This document shows positions 8,362 to 12,814 of a stretch of 12,814 bases of DNA, one piece after another. The stretch comes from Paenarthrobacter nitroguajacolicus JCM 14115 (GTDB taxonomy: Bacteria > Actinomycetota > Actinomycetes > Actinomycetales > Micrococcaceae). How positions within the stretch are numbered: the stretch's first letter is position 1; each line of letters begins with the position of its first letter. The notes under the pieces are model-generated. The model was not told the origin of the DNA. It was given only the letters and a program-made list of their open reading frames with translations, and ran no database searches. Made by a program: the position numbers and the translations under genes. The stretch spans positions 1 through 12,814 of the forward strand of contig BBFS01000125.1 in assembly GCA_001313365.1 (NCBI GenBank), in the 5' to 3' direction.

Positions 8362-8399
8362 TCTCGCAATCACAACATCAGCCGCGATGGGGGGGTCCC

Positions 8400-9008
8400 G
8401 TGCGAGAACTTGTCTACTACGTTGCCGTAAGCCTGGATGGTTACATTGCCGGCCCCGGAGGCGAGTTCGATGCCTTCCCAGTGGAGGGCGACCACATGGC
8501 CGCACAGAATCAACGCTTCCCTGACGCCATTCCTACCGTGATCGCGGACGCCATGGGCATCCAACGGAACGGGACAATGTTCGACACGGTGGTGATGGGT
8601 TGGAATACCTACGCCGTGGGCCTTCCGGCGGGCATGACCAGCCGTATAAGCACCTCGAACAAATAGTGTTTAGCCGGACGCGCACCGAGGCGGACATTCC
8701 GGGCGAGCACCCGAATTTGACGCTTACCGATGAAGACCCCCGTGGACGTTGTGCGAAGGTTGAAGTCACAGCCCGGGAAGGCGATTTGGCTTTGTGGCGG
8801 CGGGCAACTCGCAACGCAGCTCGCCGGTGAAATCGACCGGCTTGTGCTCAAACGCAGCCCGCTGCTCTTTGGTGACGGGATCCCGCTCTTCGCGCCCGGG
8901 GGGGCCTACCAGCCCAGCGCCTTCAGCGAGGTGTCGACGACGGCCTTCGGCTCAGGCGTCGTAATTTCCGAGTACGTGCGCCAGCCGGTTAGCCAGAACC
9001 CGAACTAG
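8400..9008 (+). CDS. Dihydrofolate reductase / RibD C-terminal family reductase, frameshifted
   Basis: Begins MRELVYYVAVSLDGYIAGPG at a GTG (8400), the usual N-terminus of the YyaP/YwjB-like DHFR family, followed by TMFDTVVMGWNTYAVGLP, then KHLEQIVFSRTR, AIWLCGGGQLATQLAGEIDR and LLFGDGIPLFAPG. These are the NAD(P)H-binding and core strands of a RibD-C/DHFR fold; the substrate is unknown and it is probably not the folate enzyme FolA. About 200 residues, normal for the family. Frame breaks: a missing C near 8642 (expected AGCCCG) and an extra C in 8737-8741. The G run at 8898-8904 gives APGGAYQP where APGAYQP is expected. It starts 38 nt after recR and may belong to the same transcript. Its last 20 nt overlap the convergent membrane gene. 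Confidence 0.8.
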
Positions 9009-10083
9009 CCGCCGCCCGCCGGGTGGCCTGCCAGCGTCCCGCAACAAGCACCAGCGCAGCCAGCAGCCCCTGCATTGCCAAGCCGGTCAGGGCGACGGGG
9101 ATCGAAGGCGCAAGGCCAGCACTTGATTCCCCCCCGCCGAGGCACGGGACTTCGCGTGAGGGACCGTCGGCAGCCCATTGCAGTCCGGATAACATCCATC
9201 CAACCGGGTTGTCCGTAGCTGCCAGTTCACCGCCCACGCTTCCCAGGAGCAGGACAGGGTTGGACGTGGCCAGCCAGGCAATCCGATCCGTGTGCGCCAC
9301 CTCAACTGGACGAAGACTGCCTACGCATTCGTACGCGATGACTCTTCCGGAGTCGTCGCGCTCGACGTTGACGGGCACCGAAACCTGGACTGTTCCCGCG
9401 GTCACGGGAATCAGCAGGAGCGTGACCACCACATTGCCAATGCACAAGAAAGCCACCAGCACCGCAGCCAAAGCCGCACCGGGAGCTGCCTTGGCGAAGC
9501 ATCTCCGCGAACCGGCACCGATCAGCCCGAACAGCGCTACTTCAAGAACTATGACGACGACGGCGGCACCGGCCAGCGCCATTGGTCCGCCGAAGCTGAG
9601 GCCCACCAGGAGCAACGCACCGCATCCCGTCGCAGCCAACGCCACACCCTCATGGCTCCTGACAGCAGCAGAACAGGGATGCTTCCCTTCGTATGCCGGA
9701 AGCCCCAGGCAGCACCCAGCATGGCAGCCGCCAGTGCCAGGAATGCCGCCATCAGCAAATACACGGCGCCGGCAATCTCGGTCTCGAACCAGCCGTTGGC
9801 CTCTCCCATAACAATGAGTGCGGCGGCCATCCCCCCCACGCGAGCGCAATCCCCCCCAGTGCGCAAGCCAACCAGAACCACCACGATGTGAAGGATTTCC
9901 GGGTGTTCCTCCATGCCTCGCCCGCGGTCATCTTAAAGGTTCCGGATGCGCGCGGCCGCCCCCCCGAATCCGCCTTCCGGGCAGTGCTGGAAGGATGATC
10001 GTCGATGACGCCGCCGATCACTTCGTATTCGGGTTCAACCGGCCCGGATCCGAGCCGCCCTCTTGGTCACGAACGCCGGACAT
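8989..10083 (-). CDS. Polytopic membrane protein of unknown function, frameshifted
   Basis: Not assigned to a family. The restored protein has a polar N-terminus (about 70 residues, including MTAGEAWRNTRKSFTSWW), then about five hydrophobic segments: FWLACALGIALAW, IAGAVYLLMAAFLALAAAML, a VALAATGCGALLLVG segment, MALAGAAVVVIVLEVALFGL and VLVAFLCIGNVVVTLLLIPV. A loop of roughly 110 residues follows, with two cysteines (YECVG, VPCLG), then a last segment LAMQGLLAALVLVAG and a short basic/serine tail. The ATG at 10081-10083 is favoured (MSGVRDQEGGSDPG) if one C is missing near 10040; otherwise a GTG at 10021 opens the intact frame. Other breaks: runs at 9851-9857 and 9831-9837, and a base missing near 9645. 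It lies 67 nt downstream of another minus-strand membrane gene. Confidence 0.65.
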
Positions 10084-10150
10084 CGCCGCTCACAAACCTC
10101 ATGAATTGGATGGTACGCCGGGCGAACGTGCGGCCTCTAGATCGATTGGG

Positions 10151-10657
10151 CTAGTTCCCTGCGGTATTGTCCGCTATTTGCCGGAGTTTCACGGAATCCG
10201 GGAAGTACTCCAGGGTCATGTGGATGTGAGGCGATGGGTGGGTCAAGAACCATTCGTAGGCCTGGTCATCGGACGCTTTCCACCAAGGCTTCGGAAGGCC
10301 CTTGAGTTTTCGCGCCTTCCTCCCCAGCCATTCTTCCTTGACGTTGAAGTAGCACTGGAGGAGGGCGAAGCCAAAGATGAGCCCGAAAAATGCCATAATC
10401 AGGGCCGTGATCTGCAGGTTGATCAAGAGGACAAATGCAAGAATCAGGCAGCCCAGCGCAACTGGCGCCATCAGAATCGTTAGTGCCAGACTGAAATGGA
10501 AGGAGCGGATCAGGTTGTAGTCGCCGCCGCCGGAACTCGCACCGATGCCCCATTCTTCCTTCGTGTACGCAAAGATGGTCTTACCTCTCATGGCGTACCC
10601 GTAGTAGTACGGACGGTTCAGCAACCGGTTGAGGTGTTCCTTCTCCTTCGGATCCAT
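10151..10657 (-). CDS. Small membrane protein of unknown function, intact
   Basis: About 168 residues, reading through without a break. The N-terminal 50 residues are polar (MDPKEKEHLNRLLNRPYYYG, then RGKTIFAYTKEEW). Two adjacent hydrophobic segments follow: LALTILMAPVALGCLILAFV and ALIMAFFGLIFGFALLQCYF. The C-terminal tail is basic and aromatic, with ARKLKGLPKPWWKASDD and YEWFLTHPSP. Both ends are probably cytoplasmic if the two segments form a hairpin. The start is the ATG at 10655-10657 with AGGA about 9 nt upstream; a TTG two codons earlier is less likely. No long C/G run occurs in it, which fits its intact frame. I do not recognise the family. Confidence 0.7.
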   Translation of the reverse strand: MDPKEKEHLNRLLNRPYYYGYAMRGKTIFAYTKEEWGIGASSGGGDYNLIRSFHFSLALTILMAPVALGCLILAFVLLINLQITALIMAFFGLIFGFALLQCYFNVKEEWLGRKARKLKGLPKPWWKASDDQAYEWFLTHPSPHIHMTLEYFPDSVKLRQIADNTAGN

Positions 10658-10733
10658 GGGCAATAATCCTAGCGTCCGGAGTATGCCCCTAATTTCACGA
10701 ATTCAAGGCGAGATCCCAGCCGAGCGTGCCACC

Positions 10734-11262
10734 ATGCTCATGGTCTCCAGCAACGGCGTCTTTCGGCGCCCCCGTCCCATCAAACCGGGCCCCCGGTCAG
10801 GAATCGGTGTGGGACTACCCGCGTCCGCCGAGGATCGAAGCACGTTCGGAACGGATTGTGGTGCGGCTTGGCGGTCAGGTGATCGTTGACACCGCCAACG
10901 CTATGCGGGTCCTGGAGACCAGCCATCCGCCTGTCTACTACGTGCCGTTGGATGCCTTCCGGAGCGGCGTGCTGGTCCCTGTTGGGGGGGGCACCACTTT
11001 CTGCGAGTTCAAGGGCGAAGCGAGCTATTTCGACGTCGTTGCCGGCGGCGTCGCCGTATCCCGTGGCGGGTGGACCTACACCAAACCGGCCCGCGGTTTC
11101 GAGGCGCTCAGAAGCCGGGTGGCCCTCTACCCGGAGCATATGGATTCCTGCGAAATCGATGGTGAGCAGGTGGCCTTCCAGGAAGGCGACTTCTACGGCG
11201 GCTGGATCACACGGCAGATCGTCGGCCCGTTCAAGGGCGGCCCGGGCACTGCCGGGTGGTAG
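10734..11262 (+). CDS. DUF427 family protein, one frameshift
   Basis: The family is clear from VWDYPRPPRIE, VRLGGQVIVDTANAMRVLET, SHPPVYYVPLDAF, TTFCEFKGEASYFDV, VALYPEHMDSCEIDGE and the C-terminal FYGGWITRQIVGPFKGGPGT. DUF427 proteins are small beta-rich proteins of unsettled biochemical role, common in actinobacteria and fungi. One extra C at 10790-10794 separates the N-terminus (RPRPIKPGPG) from QESVWDY. The start is uncertain: ATG 10734 is chosen, while 10740 and 10683 are in the same frame and none has a strong ribosome site. The eight-G run at 10984-10991 gives VGGGTT where VGGTT would be usual. It is divergent from the membrane gene at 10657. Confidence 0.8.
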
Positions 11263-11407
11263 GGAGAGCACGTGGCCGCTATGTGGTCACAATTCCTACC
11301 AGCCCTGCACGCGGCGATAAACTGGGCAAATAAGCTACGCAGGCGTGCTCCAATTTGGAATTCAGCATGCCGCGTTCGAACCCTATTGATGCAGTGAGGG
11401 TGCGCGC

Positions 11408-12762
11408 ATGACTATGCCCACTACCGAAGTGAAGATCGAAGAGCTCTCCAACGAGGCCGCCATTACCAAGCAGCTGATCGTTCAAAAGTTCGGCGGTTCC
11501 TCGGTTGCCGATGCTGATGGCATCAAGCGGGTCGCTCAGCGCGTCGTGGATGCGCAGAAGGCCGGCAACGAGGTTGTGGTTGTTGTCTCCGCAATGGGTG
11601 ACACCACAGACGAACTCCTGGATCTCGCAAGCCAGGTCACGGACTCGGCTCCCGCCCGCGAAATGGACATGTTGTTGTCCGCAGGCGAGCGAATTTCCAT
11701 GGCGCTGCTCGCCATGGCCATCAACAAATTCGGCGCTTCCGCACAGTCCTTCACTGGATCCCAGGCCGGCATGATTACCGACGGCATCCACGGCAAGGCC
11801 CGGATTATCGACGTCGACCCCCCCCACCGCATCCGCACCGCGCTGGACAAGGGACACATCGCAATCGTGGCCGGTTTCCAGGGCATGAGCCGCAGCACCA
11901 ACGAGATCACCACGCTTGGTCGCGGCGGCTCGGACACTACCGCTGTTGCTTTGGCCGCCGCACTTGAGGCTGATGTCTGCGAAATTTACACAGACGTGGA
12001 CGGCATCTACACGGCCGATCCCCCCCGAGTTGTGAGCTCCGCCCAGAAGATCGACCGTATCTCCAGCGAAGAAATGCTTGAGTTGGCCGCTTCCGGTGCC
12101 AAGATCCTGCACCTGCGGTGCGTGGAGTACGCCCGCCGTTTCGGTGTGCCCCCCCTGCACGTCCGTTCCTCATTCAGCCAGCACGAAGGCACGTGGGTCA
12201 TCCCGGGCGCCGACGAAAAGTTCAACATTCAAGAGGGAGTTGCCTTGGAGCAGCCAATCATCTCCGGCGTTGCACACGACCGGTCCGAAGCCAAGGTCAC
12301 CGTAGTAGGCGTCCCGGATATCCCCGGCAAGGCTGCTGCGATTTTCCAGGTGATCGCTGATGCGCACTCGAACATCGACATGATTGTCCAGAACGTCTCT
12401 ACCCACGGCACCGGCCGCACGGACATCTCGTTCACGCTGCCCATCGTCGAAGGCGCCGACGCCCTGGCCGCCCTGCGTGCTGCCGAAGGCAGATCGGCTT
12501 CGAGAGCATTGAATACAACGAGCACGTCGGCAAGCTCTCCCTGATCGGCGCTGGCATGCGTTCGCACCCCGGCGTTTCGGCCACGTTCTTCAAGGCCCTC
12601 TCCGACGCCGGCATCAACATCGACATGATCTCCACCTCGGAAATCCGCATCTCCGTAGTCACCAGCGCCGATGCCCTGGACGACGCCGTGCGCGCCATCC
12701 ACAATGCGTTCGAGCTCGACGGCGACGCTGAGGCCACCGTCTATGGCGGCACCGGCCGCTAG
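11408..12762 (+). CDS. lysC: Aspartate kinase, alpha subunit (LysC), one frameshift
   Basis: Phosphorylates aspartate, the first step to lysine, threonine, methionine and diaminopimelate. The ATG at 11408 follows GAGGG; another ATG is two codons later. The N-terminal leader [18 protein letters not shown] precedes the kinase motif [16 protein letters not shown]. The catalytic domain shows [20 protein letters not shown] and [19 protein letters not shown]. Two C-terminal ACT domains carry the lysine/threonine feedback site ([20 protein letters not shown], and [16 protein letters not shown]), ending [14 protein letters not shown] is missing near 12490 (GGCCAG reads GGCAG), so RSASRAL replaces QIGFES; after this the true frame resumes. 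C runs at 11818-11825, 12020-12026 and 12149-12155 each seem 3 nt too long and add a proline. The asd gene, which usually follows, would lie beyond the window. Confidence 0.95.
12232..12247 (+). promoter_or_regulatory. lysC: Probable internal ribosome site and TTG start of the LysC beta subunit
   Basis: AGAGGGAG at 12232-12239 lies 5 nt before an in-frame TTG (12245-12247). Initiation there gives (M)[20 protein letters not shown], which lines up with the start of the separate beta subunit of Corynebacterium glutamicum aspartate kinase (MEEAVLTGVATDKSEAKVTV, from memory). The beta chain would contain only the two ACT regulatory domains, about 172 residues to 12762. Inferred, not shown. Confidence 0.5.
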
Positions 12763-12814
12763 GGTCACCCCGGGCAACGCCCCCAACTAAGTAGCAGTTA
12801 AGGCCGTTCTGAGC

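Noticed and set aside
9..12155. Poly-C/poly-G runs as phase-variation switches
   Set aside because: They occur in dnaX, recR, lysC, a tRNA and the SRP RNA, where on/off switching would be lethal, and many are 3 nt too long, which would not switch a frame. Error is simpler.
11279..12160. Long minus-strand open frame opposite lysC
   Set aside because: It is the antisense shadow of a well-conserved gene in high-GC codon usage, without family features.
1..12814. CRISPR arrays, insertion sequences, integrase or phage genes
   Set aside because: No regularly spaced repeats, transposase motifs or terminal inverted repeats were seen on reading through.

Overview
The window looks like chromosomal DNA of a high-GC actinobacterium. 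Arthrobacter or Paenarthrobacter (Micrococcaceae) is most likely, judging from the protein sequences (LysC, DnaX, RecR, PutA) and the conserved order tRNA-Ser / SRP RNA / dnaX / recR / lysC. This assignment rests on recognition, not on a database search.

Layout from left to right. (1) 1-1516, minus: the N-terminal proline dehydrogenase half of PutA, running off the left edge. (2) 1640-2641, plus: a divergently transcribed LysR-type regulator, probably the regulator of putA. (3) 2758-2845, minus: tRNA-Ser(GGA), with its own terminator hairpin at 2722-2752. (4) 3154-3479, plus: a small stand-alone YqfO/NIF3-insert-like protein. (5) 3491-4294, minus: a HicA-like small protein followed by a helix-turn-helix protein, a candidate toxin-antitoxin pair with its own intergenic promoter and palindrome. 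(6) 4455-4550, plus: the small SRP RNA, followed by dnaX (4590-7724) and recR (7758-8361). (7) 8400-9008, plus: a DHFR/RibD-C family reductase, overlapping tail to tail with a minus-strand polytopic membrane protein (8989-10083); a second small membrane protein lies upstream of that (10151-10657). (8) 10734-11262, plus: a DUF427 protein. (9) 11408-12762, plus: aspartate kinase LysC, with a likely internal start for the beta subunit.

Most genes do not read through in one frame. Two recurring defects explain nearly all the breaks. G or C runs are too long, very often exactly 7 nt, and where the expected length can be judged they are usually 1-3 nt over. Single G or C bases are also missing from short GG/GGG (or CC/CCC) runs. 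Because essential genes, an SRP RNA helix, a tRNA stem and a terminator stem are all affected alike, I read these as sequence errors and not as pseudogenes or phase variation. Each broken gene is therefore annotated as one CDS, with its break points listed.

Functionally the region mixes housekeeping genes (replication clamp loader, recombination mediator, SRP RNA, tRNA, aspartate-family amino-acid synthesis) with proline catabolism under a local regulator and several poorly characterised small genes. The most interesting accessory element is the HicA-like/HTH pair between the tRNA-Ser and SRP RNA genes.
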